NCBI GenBank assembly: GCA_012656075.1
Contig: JAAKBF010000009.1
Coordinates: forward strand, 1,674,001-1,738,000
Direction: 5' to 3'
Length of the DNA stretch: 64,000 nt
From: Phytophthora hibernalis
Taxonomy: Eukaryota > Oomycota > Peronosporomycetes > Peronosporales > Peronosporaceae
Every line of letters begins with the position of its first letter. The stretch's first letter is position 1. The notes beneath the pieces were generated by a model. The model made no database searches, was not told where the DNA came from, and saw only the letters and a list, made by a program, of their open reading frames with translations. Made by a program: the position numbers and the translations under genes. This document shows positions 1 through 10,573 of this stretch, in pieces.

Positions 1-1712
1 GGCTACGGGGAGGAGAGACGCAGTGCTACTAGAAGTGGACAGAGCACAACGTCCGGGTCGTTGGTGTTCCCGTCGCTGCTGTGGCATTCAGGGGTAGGAT
101 ATCCCGATGCAAGCGTCGTGAACTCGTCGAGTTACGACAAGAACCGGAGGGAGGTGCTGGCGCTGCTACTGACATGTTTTTCCAGCATTTTGTACCAGAC
201 GGCGGAGACCTGCAGTCAGTGGAAAGACAGGTTCTTGGAGGTGGCTACGGGTTTGGACTGCCCCTTTGCACCCACGCTGTTTTACTCGCTGCTGAACATT
301 GTCGTGTCCTATGATCCCGTTGGGTGGGGCGTGCCCTACGCTGGTTCGATCGTCTCGGATGACCGCGAGTTGCTTGTGGACTTGTCACTGCAAGTGCTGC
401 TCGTGCTGCTGGACTTTGGGCAGACGACCGAGACCAATATCACGGCCACGTTGAAGCCACAGCCTGGCAGCGCCACGCCGGCGGCTAAGCGTCGCTCGTC
501 CTCTGTGACCTCTCGATCGTCCAACCCAGTGTTTGACGGGGTGCCCAATGTGTACCGTACCCTGCTGTCTTCGCTTCAGAGACCAGAGGACTTCCAGCTC
601 ATCTTCGCGGGGCTCTCGCGTCTGCTGAACAACTACCACCAGTCCATGAGCACGCTGCTGCCGAACTCGATCAAGCAGATCAAATGCCACCAGGAACTGC
701 TTGTTCTACTCTGGAAGATGCTGGACGAGAACACAGACTTTTTGCACTATGTCTTGAAGAAGGCTGATGTGAACCAGCTTGTGGTTCCGCTGCTGTTCCT
801 GATGTACGAGGGCAGACAGGAGCCAGCCAAGGTGGGAATGATCCACATCTGTACGTTCATATTGCTGCTGCTGAGTGGCGAACGCGACTTCGGCGTTAAT
901 CTCAACAAGCCTTTCAACAACCACCTGCCGCTGGACCTTCCCCGTTTTCGGGAAATCACGCTGATCTGTTGATCGTTTGCCTGCACAAGATCATTGTGAG
1001 CGGCTACGAGAAGCTCAACTCAGTCTACAATTGCTTCCTGACTATTATTTGCAACATCTCGCCGTACTGCAAGAAGCTAAACATGGTGTCGAGTGTGCGT
1101 CTCCTGCGGCTGTTCAAGTTGTTCGCGCAGCCGAGATACCTGTTTGACAACGAGGCTAACCACCACTTGGTCTTCTTCTTGCTCGAGACTTTTGACAACA
1201 TCATTCAGTACCAGTACGAGGGCAACCAACAAGTCGTGTACGCCATGATCCAGAACAAAAATGTTTTCTACCAGCTCAACGACCTGCAGCTTCCACCGAT
1301 TCGCGCCGCAGCTAAGAAAGAAGGTGAAAGCGCGGATGAAGGAAAGAAGCAGGAACAGGCGACGGATGGCGAGTTTGTTCCCACGGTTGAGTGGCTGTCC
1401 GCGTGGAAGAAGAAGCTCCCATTGACGACAAGCCTACGTCTGCTCCAGTATCTTATCCCACAGCTGGAGGAAGCCTGCCAAAAGGCTGGCGGAAGCCTCG
1501 ATGAAGATGCAATGCTGTACTTCCTGCGTACGACCACAATGGTGGGTCTGTTGCCTGTGCCGCACCCCATCGTGATCAGGAAGTACCAAATCAACCAGTT
1601 CACGCACCTGTGGTTCACCACGTTCACGTGGGGCGTCATTTTCCTGCGCAATCAGGTGCTGCCTCTCTTTGACGGCGGTGCCATCACTCTGTTCACCATC
1701 AGCGTCCTATAA
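1..1712 (+). CDS. HID1 family protein (Hid1/dymeclin), 5' partial
   Basis: C-terminal part of a HID1-type protein. In animals this family is a peripheral Golgi/trans-Golgi protein acting in dense-core vesicle and cargo sorting. The reading frame is open from base 1, so the start lies outside the window. Family-like segments are visible in order: an early LLWHSGVG stretch, a Ser-rich linker (about residues 155-170), CFLTIICNISPYCKK, NHHLVFFLLETFDNIIQYQYEGN and a terminal block ending VLPLFDGGAITLFTISVL. The frame changes between about 937 and 951, after the LPLDLP residues, and continues in the next frame (ADLLIVCLHK), consistent with one lost base in the run of short homopolymers there. The stop is at 1710-1712. 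The family call is firm. Whether the break is real or a sequencing error cannot be told from one sequence, but conservation on both sides favours error. Confidence 0.85.
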
Positions 1713-1963
1713 GGAAGGAGAAAGGTAGTACATGATCTATGATGCGTAAACCCGCGATGGAAGTGGGCTAAGCCAGGAAGGCAATGCGTTAATGAAACAG
1801 CAAGTTAGATATTCCTAGTTTGTGTAAATGTTTTCATGCAGCGTAGGGAAGTGTATTGGTACAACTCGAGCTCTGTCGGGATACCCTAGCTGTCTTGTGT
1901 CTGCAGGATCGAATCCGTCATTTTTTTTAGGATAATGCGGGTGTGCCTGCGAACATCTCTCCG

Positions 1964-4602
1964 TCACGGCGTTGGCACGGACAGGAAGTGGTGAAGTAGC
2001 TGCTCCATCTTTTCGGCTCGCTGAACTGCGTTCGCCTGCGCAATTTCCACTTCGTGTGCAGTTCGACGTAGTCGTTCTTCTGGGACCAGCATGCTCGATT
2101 GGTTAGAGCCCACACTCGACACTGTTGAAGCTGAAGACGAGGTGGAGGTCGGTTGTTGGTGATCATCTAGCGCCAATACGCGCCCGACACTAGAATGGGG
2201 CAAATCTTTGCCTTGGGTTACCCTGCATGGTGACACAAGACATCGACCAAAAACAAACGCCAACTTATCGGCCGTCAGCTTATTGGCTGCGTGGTGTCTG
2301 AGTACTTCTCGTAAGAAGGATATCAAGTATACCACCACGTTGTACCTCACTGGCGCTAACGCATCCAGGAGTGCTCGGCATCCTTGCGCCATACTGCCAT
2401 TTGCACTCGCTATTGCTGCTGACAGCGCTTCGTCCGTCACTACGCTTTGTCGGAGTGCTTGAAGCCAGCGCACTAGTAGCTCTGCCGTAGAGTATCCGCT
2501 GTGTTGGGGAAACGGTGTCCCTGTGTCGAGGGCTTCTCGTAGTTGCACAATCTCCAGCTTACTGCCCGCCTCAACGAACAGGTTTTTATCTTGCATGTAG
2601 TTCTCGTATATGTCGTTTACCATTCTCCAAAGCTCCTTGGGCACCTTCTGTGAATCATTAGCAGTAGAAGAGACTGGTACAGGGTTTGATTGCGCTGACA
2701 AAATCTGCGAGTTAGCATCAACGCCTGTAGCTCCCCGACCCAAACGCTAAATACTGATGCTGCCGGGGAGCGTGTAGCAGTGAATTTGGCTTGTCGTATA
2801 GGCTCTGAACACGACACCAACTGTTCAAGCGAACATCCAAAACACGAATTTGCATATTGTCCAGACACCACCAGAAAGTAGTCACGTCCGTTTTCGACAC
2901 GCAAGATCATAGTGTCGTCGAGAGTTTCTTCGCCACTAGTGAGACCATGGGAAACCGATTCATCGACAAGAGCGGTGATACGAATTTCCATCTTCTCCCT
3001 GGGCGGGATCATGCCAAACATGGGTGCCACGTTCAGCCACGACTTGCAGATTGTAATGTCCTCCAGTTTCGAATGAAACGGAAATGTGTTACAACGAGAC
3101 CAGTATTCTCGATGACCAGTTTCTTGCTCTGCTCCACACCAAACTTCAGCTGCGAAAATGAGAACACACCGCTACTCGTCGTGGCTCCGTCTTCTTGAAG
3201 CAATCGGACCTTGGGCATATTCTCATTCTCCCATTTGTCGAGTTGCATCATGATATCACGGATCACCTCAGTTTTCTTGGATTCGACTTGATACTTCACC
3301 TGAACGTCGAAAAATGCGTGCACTGGCTTGTGATCGGACAAATCTAGGGCAGGGACGGAGTTGTAGCTGCGAAGCTTCACGTCCGTTGGACTCTTCGCCC
3401 TCCACAATACGCGATCGCACCATGCTGGGGCACGTAACTTCTTTTCAGGTCGCTTTTCATATTCCGATGTTCCAGCCTGGAACTTGTATGTTGGAGGAAA
3501 GGACAGGGCGCCTTCTTCAAAGCCTTTCAAGACATTTCCGCGCAGCCGCTCGATCGTAAGCTGATCGTGTTGCACAAGCTCGTTTAGAGACCTCCCACTT
3601 TCCGCTAGACGGAAGACTTCCTCCGTTGTCAAAGTGTCCTGAATGCGGTAGTTCAGATCGCCAATCCAGAACACGAAATCGTGATTGAGGATGGATGGCT
3701 CACCACTCCAGAACCTGCCACTGTCCGCACACAACCTCCGTCAGCACAGAGTTGAAGAACCTCCTATATCACAAAATCGACGCACCTCATGTCTTGCACG
3801 GGCGCCGTTGCATCCTCTCCATTATCCCCAAACTGGATCTTGCTCAGAATATTGAGATAGTCAGCATTGCGTCCCGCCACGTTCTCTCTATGAGCAGCCA
3901 AGTGGGCGCACACAAAGCACAGTGTACTGCTATAGAATTTCAACCTCACAGCAGCTCCTCCTTTATTGCCCATGACGCCCATGATCCCTACTCCGGCCGT
4001 CGCACCCTTGATCTCTTTCACGTGATCCCAATGGTCCGTTCTCACAAAGACCAGCATCAGGATCCCCACGAGATGCTTCTCTAGCACCACTCGGTACTGC
4101 AGTGGGGCCTCTCCAGCACTTGCAGCAGCAGGCCCAATATGGCGATTAAGAGCCGTGAGCACCGCCTCCTCCCACGCAGAGCTGCGCTGCACCGTCAGTG
4201 TACTGTTGACCACAACATTGACCGCATTTAAGTCCACGATCTCCTGGAACCCTAAGGCCACGATGTCGGGCGGCTCTCTGCGATCTTCTGCCGGGGAGGC
4301 TGCAGCCAATGGACGACCTTGGAGGCTTCAGCGGAGGCCAGCGGCTTCTTGGCGTTGACATTCCACGTGCCATTGACGACGCGCGTGGGGCGGAACTCCG
4401 TGTAGGAAGCTTCACGCAGTAGAAGCTGCTGCTGGATCCAATCTTCTCTTATTATGGACATGACCACGGGGTTGTAGTACTTGCCGTTCACGGAGGAGGA
4501 CGACTGAGAGGACGCGGACGAGCCCAGAGACTCTGGCTCACAGCTGCTGACACGACTACGAGGGCCTAGAGGAGACGCCATCGCGACGGGGGAAGGAAGC
4601 AC
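1964..4602 (-). CDS. OCRL/INPP5B-like inositol polyphosphate 5-phosphatase with ASH and RhoGAP-like domains
   Basis: Removes the 5-phosphate from phosphoinositides such as PI(4,5)P2 on endosomal and Golgi membranes. Order along the protein: Ser-rich N-terminus, then the 5-phosphatase domain with GTWNVNAK, DIVALGFQEI, GVMGNKGGAAVRL, CAHLAAH, FWIGDLNYRI, PAWCDRVLWR and SDHKPV; then an ASH-like beta domain; then a RhoGAP-like domain (VPKELWRMVNDIYEN to FVFGRCLVSP). This is the OCRL arrangement. A 65-nt GT-AG intron lies at 3721-3785. Frame changes near 4306, 3071 and 2750 each fit one missing base. The gene starts at 4602 and lies head to head with the sorting nexin gene. Family assignment is secure. 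Catalytic activity is likely since the core motifs are intact. No Arg finger was recognised in the RhoGAP part, as is usual for OCRL. Confidence 0.87.
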
Positions 4603-4912
4603 CGCCGCGGACGACGGAGGCCACGCGCCGCCATGGGAAGCGGAAGTTACGCGCCTCTTGGATGCGGAATGGCAGAGTGATTGTCAGTCGTAACGCGGAC
4701 CGTACCGTGTGACTGACAATATAAGTGATCTATATAAGGTACAGCCAGATTCACAAATAAATACATGTACGTAAAGAACAGAGTGTGTGATGTTCTTGTA
4801 AAGAGAGGTGGTTATAGAATATTGGATACGGTGCTACAAAGGGTTACGTTCTCAGAACAATCCAATAGCCCAAGGCAGAGAAGCGTCACAAGTGCATCTC
4901 TCTCTGTGTGCG
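4603..4912. promoter_or_regulatory. Divergent intergenic region with a dyad and TATA-like element
   Basis: This 310-bp gap separates the start of the 5-phosphatase gene from the likely sorting nexin start. It holds a perfect 10-bp inverted repeat, ATTGTCAGTC at 4680-4689 and its complement at 4711-4720, with a 21-bp spacer. Downstream are a TATATAAGG element at about 4731 and one exact TACATGTA palindrome at 4762-4769. The dyad could be a binding site for a dimeric regulator serving both genes. That is inference; only the sequence symmetry is directly seen. Confidence 0.4.
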
Positions 4913-6528
4913 ATGGCAATGGAGGGGCGCAACGGCAAGTGGGTGAACGTGGACTACACGAACCGCATCATGGAGGAGTCGGTGGCACTGCCTCCTCCAG
5001 GTGCGTCTGCCGCTTCCAACGGGTTAGAAGACCTCACGCGTCTGCTCCCAGCAGCTTCTGACGGTGGCATGTCATCTCTCGAGTCCTCCACCGCCTCCTC
5101 CGCCCGTGGAGAGCCACAGCCGACCATCCAAGTGGCAGTGAGTGAACCTGTGAAGCAGGGCGAGGGCATGAACGCCTACATCTCGTACAAGATCAGCACG
5201 TCCACTACTCGTCCGCAGTTCTCCAAGAGCTCCTTCTCCGTTGTACGTCGCTACAGTGACTTTGTGTGGATCCACGCGCATCTGTCCGCCATGTACCCAG
5301 GCGTCGTGGTGCCTCCACTGCCCGAGAAGCTCCTGGTGGGACGTTTCTCGCCCGAGTTCGTGGAGAGCAGACGACGAGCGCTGCAGTTGTTTCTGCAGCG
5401 CTGCTGTCTGCACCCGGAGCTGCAGCACAGCCAGCACCTGACGACGTTCCTGGAGGCCAGTGAGGACCAATTGCAGACGTTCCGGAAGGACCCGCGTCAT
5501 GCGGCGCCGAATGCACAGCGCGGCGTGCTGTTCCAGTGGCTGGACGACACGGTGAACACCATCTCGTCGACGCTGATCACGCCCACGACCAACTTGCCCA
5601 AGACTCCGGCCGACGTTGAAGTGGAGGACATTATGGCCTACATTGAAGGACTGGAGCCCATCATGACGGGGCTGCATAAGCACGCCCATGGCCTCACGAA
5701 GCGGGCGAGAGAGATCGCAGACGGACTGTTCGAGTTTGTGTGTCATTCACGTTGCTGGGGAAATCGGAGGAGAACCCGTCGCTGCAGGAAGGATTGAATC
5801 ATATTGGACATTGCTCTGACCAGCTTTCGATTCTGGCGGCGGAGCATGCCGAACGAGAGGCGCTGCATTTTGAAGAGCCGATCTTTGACTATATTCGACT
5901 GGTGGGGGCGGTGAAGGCCGCGTTGCAGAAACGGAATGAAGTTCGATGTGCTTATGGCGCCGCAGTGGCCGACCTTGAAGCGAAGGAAATTGCGCTGGCT
6001 AAGCTGCTGAATCATGCTCGGGGAGGATCTTCGGAGGAGAAGGTGCAGCTGGTTGAAAGCGAAGTGCGTACGGCGCAGCAGCTTATGGAAGATGCCAAGC
6101 TCGACGACGACATTGTCACGGAGAGGGTTCTGCGTGAAGTGGAGCGCTTCAAGCGTGAGAAACTAGCCGACTTCAAGCACATTATTCTGGATTACATTCA
6201 GATGCAGATTGAGTACAGCAAAAAGGTGGAAGCGGAGTGGCAGCAAGTCATCCCGAAGCTTGCGATGATTCATGTGGAGAACGGCGGGTCTCCGCTGGCG
6301 TCAATGAGCCCCATTTCCGAAGCGACCAACGGTAATTTTCACGAGCAGGAGACACCGACTACGTCGCTTATGATTCAGGAGGACTACATTCCGTCAAACG
6401 GCGATTTGGCTGATAGTATCTCGGATCTCACGCTGATGGCAAACGACGACGTTGACCAGGACCCGTTCCAGCGCTCGCCCTATGGATCCCGATCGATGGA
6501 AGATTCCAATCCAGATGTGTCGCTATAG
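4913..6528 (+). CDS. PX-BAR sorting nexin (SNX1/SNX2/Vps5-like)
   Basis: Retromer-associated or related sorting nexin that binds PI3P on endosomes and tubulates membranes. After a disordered N-terminus, the PX domain runs from about residue 85 to 195, with RRYSDFVW (phosphoinositide-binding Arg), PPLPEK and the RRRALQLFL helix. A BAR/Vps5 region follows: long helices with GKSEENPSL, AALQKRNEVRCAYGA and KREKLADFKHIILDYIQMQ. The tail after it is Ser/Asp-rich and disordered. I chose the Met at 4913 because the open frame upstream of it has no PX-like or conserved content. The frame changes at about 5736 (GAGTTTGTG), fitting one lost T in a T run. It is head to head with the OCRL-like phosphatase, which acts on related lipids on the same membranes. 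Whether it pairs as SNX1/2 or SNX4-like cannot be settled here. Confidence 0.85.
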
Positions 6529-6624
6529 TGGTGATTGCCATCTCATCAAAGTTAGTCGGCGTCGCTGGCACTTGCAGTCTTCGATTATATTAATGTACCA
6601 AGCAAAATACTCCCTTTTGTTTCT

Positions 6625-8145
6625 CTATTGCTCACCTCTAGCCCGCTGCTGACGTCGGGTGTTGCGTTGCGCAAGTGCAGCAGCAATCTGATCTCGGGAA
6701 GGTAATACCCAGCGCGCGTAGCTGTCTTGATAGCGCAGCTCTCCTGCAGCTTCCTTGCGATTCTGCGTGAATTCCCAGCCATGGTATAGCCCCACGCCGG
6801 CTAATACGCTGAAAACGGTGCAAAGCACCAGCATTACGATTTGGTTGCCCGAGAGAGCTACCAGCTTCATAGGCGAGAGAGATTCAAAGTTCAAGGGTGC
6901 TACGGTGCATGACGGCTCGCCACTGGTCGCATTCGAGCCAACGGTGAGGTTCACAGGATAATCGGCGTAAAGGTACAGGTTACATGGACCATAGACACCT
7001 ACGCTGCTTCCTCGCGCAATACGCATGTAGCCGTCTTCGCCCCACATAGTTCCCCAGGTATTACGTATGATCCAAAACTGCTCGTTTGCGTCCGTCTGAC
7101 CGAACCCAACGACCACCACGGCATGGTTTACTTCATCTCCGTCGCTAAGGCAGTCTTGTGCGTCATAAATTCCACCCGCGTAATGGCGGAACCCGTCACC
7201 AGTAGCGTCGATATTAGCTGTCACAGGTCCTCGCGTCACGGCTCGCAGTAGTGCTTCTTCGTCGCCGGATTCTATCACCTTGTAGTCCGACCCATTCGTC
7301 TCCCAAGCCACCGCCACCTCAGCAGCAGTCACCGATGGGCATTGTGTATCAGTTGCATTCGTCGCCATTACATACGGACGCACACTGCCACACGACAGTC
7401 CGTGCGGTTTCGCGAGATGCAGGTACTCGTACGTGAGGAACGGCATTCCACCCGAACACCCTTCGGACGAACTCGTCATATTGTCGCTGAACTTGCTGCG
7501 AATATGATCCAGCGAGGCCGAGCAGCTCAGCACCTGCTCCACACTCAGTGGCGACGCCTGCAAATCGTTCTCAATAGCAAACCTCGATTCCACTGCCGAC
7601 ACCCCAGCAAACGCCCAGCAGCTACCGCACGTCCCCTGGTTCTTGATGGGTGTCATGAATTTGCCTCCATCCTTCGTCGTCCAGTCCAGCTCCGTCGGCA
7701 CTTCAATATCATCTTCATCACTCTCACTAGATCCACCATCCAAATCAAAGCTGATGGTAACCTGTTTGCCTCGTTTCCCTGCTCCCTTCACTCTCGTCGA
7801 CTGCTTCTTCTTGTGCTTCCTCCTAGGCGAGTCTCTGTCCGGTCTGGAGCTCAGAAACGCTCGGTACTGCTCGTCCGTCAAGTCACTGAGCTCATTGTAC
7901 CCCATAAAGTAGGATTTATCACCGGCTTGGTGCTCTGCATTGGCCTGATCCACCAGTCGTTCAGTGTTGGCCAGAGCCTCCGTCCTCGCCTCATTTGAAG
8001 CCCTCATCGGCCCTAAAAGCGCACGCCGTTGCGTACGTGTCTGTGCGTGATACAGACGCAGCTCAAACTCGTCCACCGCCTGCATGGGAGCCGCTGCAGC
8101 GACTTGTAGAGCGCCATACAGCACGAAACGACAGAAAATGCGCAT
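6625..8145 (-). CDS. Papain-like cysteine protease (C1) with I29-type propeptide and C-terminal membrane anchor
   Basis: A 506-residue uninterrupted ORF. It has an N-terminal signal peptide (about 1-19), a propeptide with the NELSDLTDEQYRAF motif of the inhibitor I29 domain (about 25-100), then a strongly charged insert (Lys/Arg-rich 105-130, Ser/Asp/Glu-rich 138-148) before the mature domain. Catalytic residues are all visible: Cys176 in GTCGSCWAF, His341 in NHAVVVVGFG and Asn362 in IRNTWGTMWGEDGY, with the oxyanion Gln at 170. The catalytic domain ends near residue 400. A Cys-containing linker and a single hydrophobic segment at about 427-456 follow, then a 50-residue basic tail. That predicts a type I membrane protein with a luminal or extracellular protease and a cytosolic tail. 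Several N-glycosylation sequons are present. Most C1 proteases are soluble, so the anchor is unusual. No frame breaks. Confidence 0.9.
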   Translation of the reverse strand: MRIFCRFVLYGALQVAAAAPMQAVDEFELRLYHAQTRTQRRALLGPMRASNEARTEALANTERLVDQANAEHQAGDKSYFMGYNELSDLTDEQYRAFLSSRPDRDSPRRKHKKKQSTRVKGAGKRGKQVTISFDLDGGSSESDEDDIEVPTELDWTTKDGGKFMTPIKNQGTCGSCWAFAGVSAVESRFAIENDLQASPLSVEQVLSCSASLDHIRSKFSDNMTSSSEGCSGGMPFLTYEYLHLAKPHGLSCGSVRPYVMATNATDTQCPSVTAAEVAVAWETNGSDYKVIESGDEEALLRAVTRGPVTANIDATGDGFRHYAGGIYDAQDCLSDGDEVNHAVVVVGFGQTDANEQFWIIRNTWGTMWGEDGYMRIARGSSVGVYGPCNLYLYADYPVNLTVGSNATSGEPSCTVAPLNFESLSPMKLVALSGNQIVMLVLCTVFSVLAGVGLYHGWEFTQNRKEAAGELRYQDSYARWVLPSRDQIAAALAQRNTRRQQRARGEQ

Positions 8146-8526
8146 TTTGAGCCGTTTGCAGCGAGTTTGTAGCGGTTAAGAGCGGGAGTTGGCGCTGCGG
8201 AAGGAACGACAAGTGGTGAAGCAGTCGATGCACAGGATGAACGCGGGACTGAGTGCGATGGAGAGTCCTAGCAGCAGTATCAGCTCTTGAGGAAGAGGCG
8301 ACCGGATTCTCGCAGGCATGTGGGTTCGATGCTGGCTTGTGAGAGTGGATACTGTTCAACTGTGCTGAAATGATTGAGTCGACGTTATGTGGATGAAACG
8401 CGGAGTTTGTAGGTGAGGGAACAGTGATATGGAGCAATCTTTCCAGTATACCTGACGAATGCGGTATTTGGTAGCAATCATCTTGGACAGGGAAGCAGTT
8501 TTATGTTTCAGCAAAAATTTGTATTG
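8146..8526. other. Intergenic, 5' of the protease and 3' of membrane-family copy A
   Basis: About 380 bp between the protease start and the end of copy A. Open frames here overlap the protease on the same strand or have no conserved content. I see no RNA gene or repeat. Confidence 0.5.
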
Positions 8527-10110
8527 TTACGAACTTGTGCACCCATGCAATTGGAAGCTGAAGTCGGCACCTTGCATTATCAAACCAACAATTAGTCATG
8601 TCCGAGCACTTCAATGGCGAACGTACCAATATGGACCAACGGTGCTTGCATAACGTAGACGAACAGAGTGGCCAGCTTGGATTGGATCATCGAAGCATGT
8701 GTCTCTAGCACAAATGCAAGTTGCCGTAACGTTGAAAACCCCAGCATCCGCTTCAGGACAACAAGTGTCATGACGAGAGAAACAAATTCGAGGCCGCTGT
8801 AGACCAACACCTTAGAAACTGAAGACATAAGTTGCGCACTTGACAGCCCAGCCAATGCAGGATAGTACGCTCGGTGTGCATTTGGAATAGAATAGCTTGA
8901 TGTAGACCTGCACGCAGAAAAAACAAATGCGCGGTTAGTCTCATTGTGCTGTGGTGTAGATTGTGGCATCGCTACGTACTATAGACGATTGGAAGAATGA
9001 TTTCTGTGTACTCTACCAGCACGATGTACTCTGTGATAAAAAGAACGTGAGCACTTTTGTGAATGAATAATGCGCATTCATCACGTGAAAAAATGACTCG
9101 AGTCCGAGAGCTGCCGTAGGATCCACCATGTCTGTCAGTTCTCTCTGTGTGGTTGCACGAGTCGCAGGCATGCGGACTTTGTTTTTGCTGCAGAGGTGGG
9201 CGAATTGGGAATACTCGTGCTTTGGTGGAAGGAAACCACTTTTTGCCGCTGGAGGCTCCACCTTTCAGAGCTTTTGCTCAGCCCGAGGGGCCTGAATTTC
9301 CACGATATGCCCGAAAAGTCAGTAGAGTGGGTTTTAGGCGGTGTTAACAGCATTTTTTCAATTTCCACTTTCACTTCTTTAAGAACTTCAACAACGTCGT
9401 CGTCCATGATGTGGAATTATGAAGAGCATTTGACACGTAAAGTGCGTTGAAAACCTCGACAATGAAGGTAACGTCTTCCGGTTTGAGATCGTTGTTCGTG
9501 TTTTGTCGGCTAACCTAATTTTGGCGATAGGCCCCGAATACTGCTTGGTGAATGCCCGTGAGCGACACGAACCCATTGGATATAGAAATGCGAGTACCAC
9601 TTGGCAATTGAACACCGACAATTGTCGCTTGACGTCACCCCATAAAGTTGGGTCAGCTCGCCAGCGATGCCCGGAAATGTATACAAAACACGACGTGAGC
9701 ACCGCGGTAGCTGGCAGTGAAACAATGAGCAAACCGAACGGCATCGGAAATAACACCAATGCAGATATGGTGAAGATGAAGGCCGTTGATACGATAGACG
9801 CGAAAACCGCAGAAAGGATGACTTGTAGAGCTGTTAGCTTGAGGCGCATCTGTACGAGAATATTTCCACCTATAAAGGCCATTACAAATCAATCCCGTAC
9901 GAAGAACACTTTGTTGTCGTACAAACCGACCTCAGGAGGATTCAACGGAGGAAACTCTTTCAGTAAGCTGATACGAAGACTTGGTGTGGTGTTAGCACGA
10001 AGATTGCAACCAGTCGCTTGATGCTTATACTGTTTGAGTAGCTATCGAGATGTTGGAGTCGCCCCACGGAATATCTTCCTTGAAATTCGACTTGAACGGA
10101 CATCCATGAG
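8527..10110 (-). pseudogene. Polytopic membrane protein family, copy A, decayed
   Basis: Recognisable by alignment to copies B, C and E. Its traces in order: WMSVQVEFQGRYS (about 10100), KRLVAIFVLTP, KLTALQVILSAV with VLFPMPFGLL, YISGHRWRADPTLWGDVKRQL, VEVFNALYVSNAL, EVLKEVKVEIEKML, a frameshifted ITEY-like block, then an intact 3' exon (8620-8910; YYPALAGLSSAQL to YVMQAPLVHIG). Its last exon encodes GADFSFQLHG and stops at 8527-8529. Damage beyond single-base breaks: an in-frame TGA after KVFFVRD, loss of about six codons corresponding to GQGAPS in copy B, loss of the YIYGF segment, and loss of about 20 codons of the ATIMAVDLVHFWVS region. These support true decay. Function of the family is unknown. 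Confidence 0.75.
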
Positions 10111-10573
10111 CTGACCGATGATCTTAAGGTTATTGATCATTGGGATCAATGTTTGTAGTTTCTTGGTTGTGGTCGGGAGTGTGCGACGCGCCGAAAGCAA
10201 CAGAAATAGTTCCACGTCGAGATGAAAGTACTTGACGAATCTGCAATACATAAAATAATACTTCGAAGTAATTGCGACACACTGGATTGCCGATTGTTTT
10301 TGTTGCTCAAGGAATGGATTTTCTGCATTAGCACCTTCAGTACCCCTGAATCTCTTTAATATTGTTCAGAGGCATCCAACAGACCACGAAATCCACTGCC
10401 ATAATTGCCGCATCAGACATCCACGAAGAAGAATCTGCAAGCTCATTTGAGACAGATAGAGAACGCTTGGAGAGTGTACACTTGATAAAGAATGATGGCG
10501 CGGGTGACCCTCTCCAGGTTTATCCATCCCACGAGGCGTTTAACTTACTATTTGTGGCCAACGGCTTGATTGC
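10111..10573. other. Intergenic with a TACTTCGAAGTA palindrome
   Basis: About 460 bp between copy A and the end of the PDZ/coiled-coil gene, without a credible gene. It carries the 12-bp palindrome TACTTCGAAGTA at 10259-10270, which recurs in two other intergenic regions (30917, 57898) and as an 11-bp match at 14406. Confidence 0.5.

Noticed and set aside
1..1712. Programmed ribosomal frameshifting as the explanation for the HID1 and similar breaks
   Set aside because: The breaks occur in many unrelated genes at different contexts, with no common slippery site; missing bases explain them more simply.
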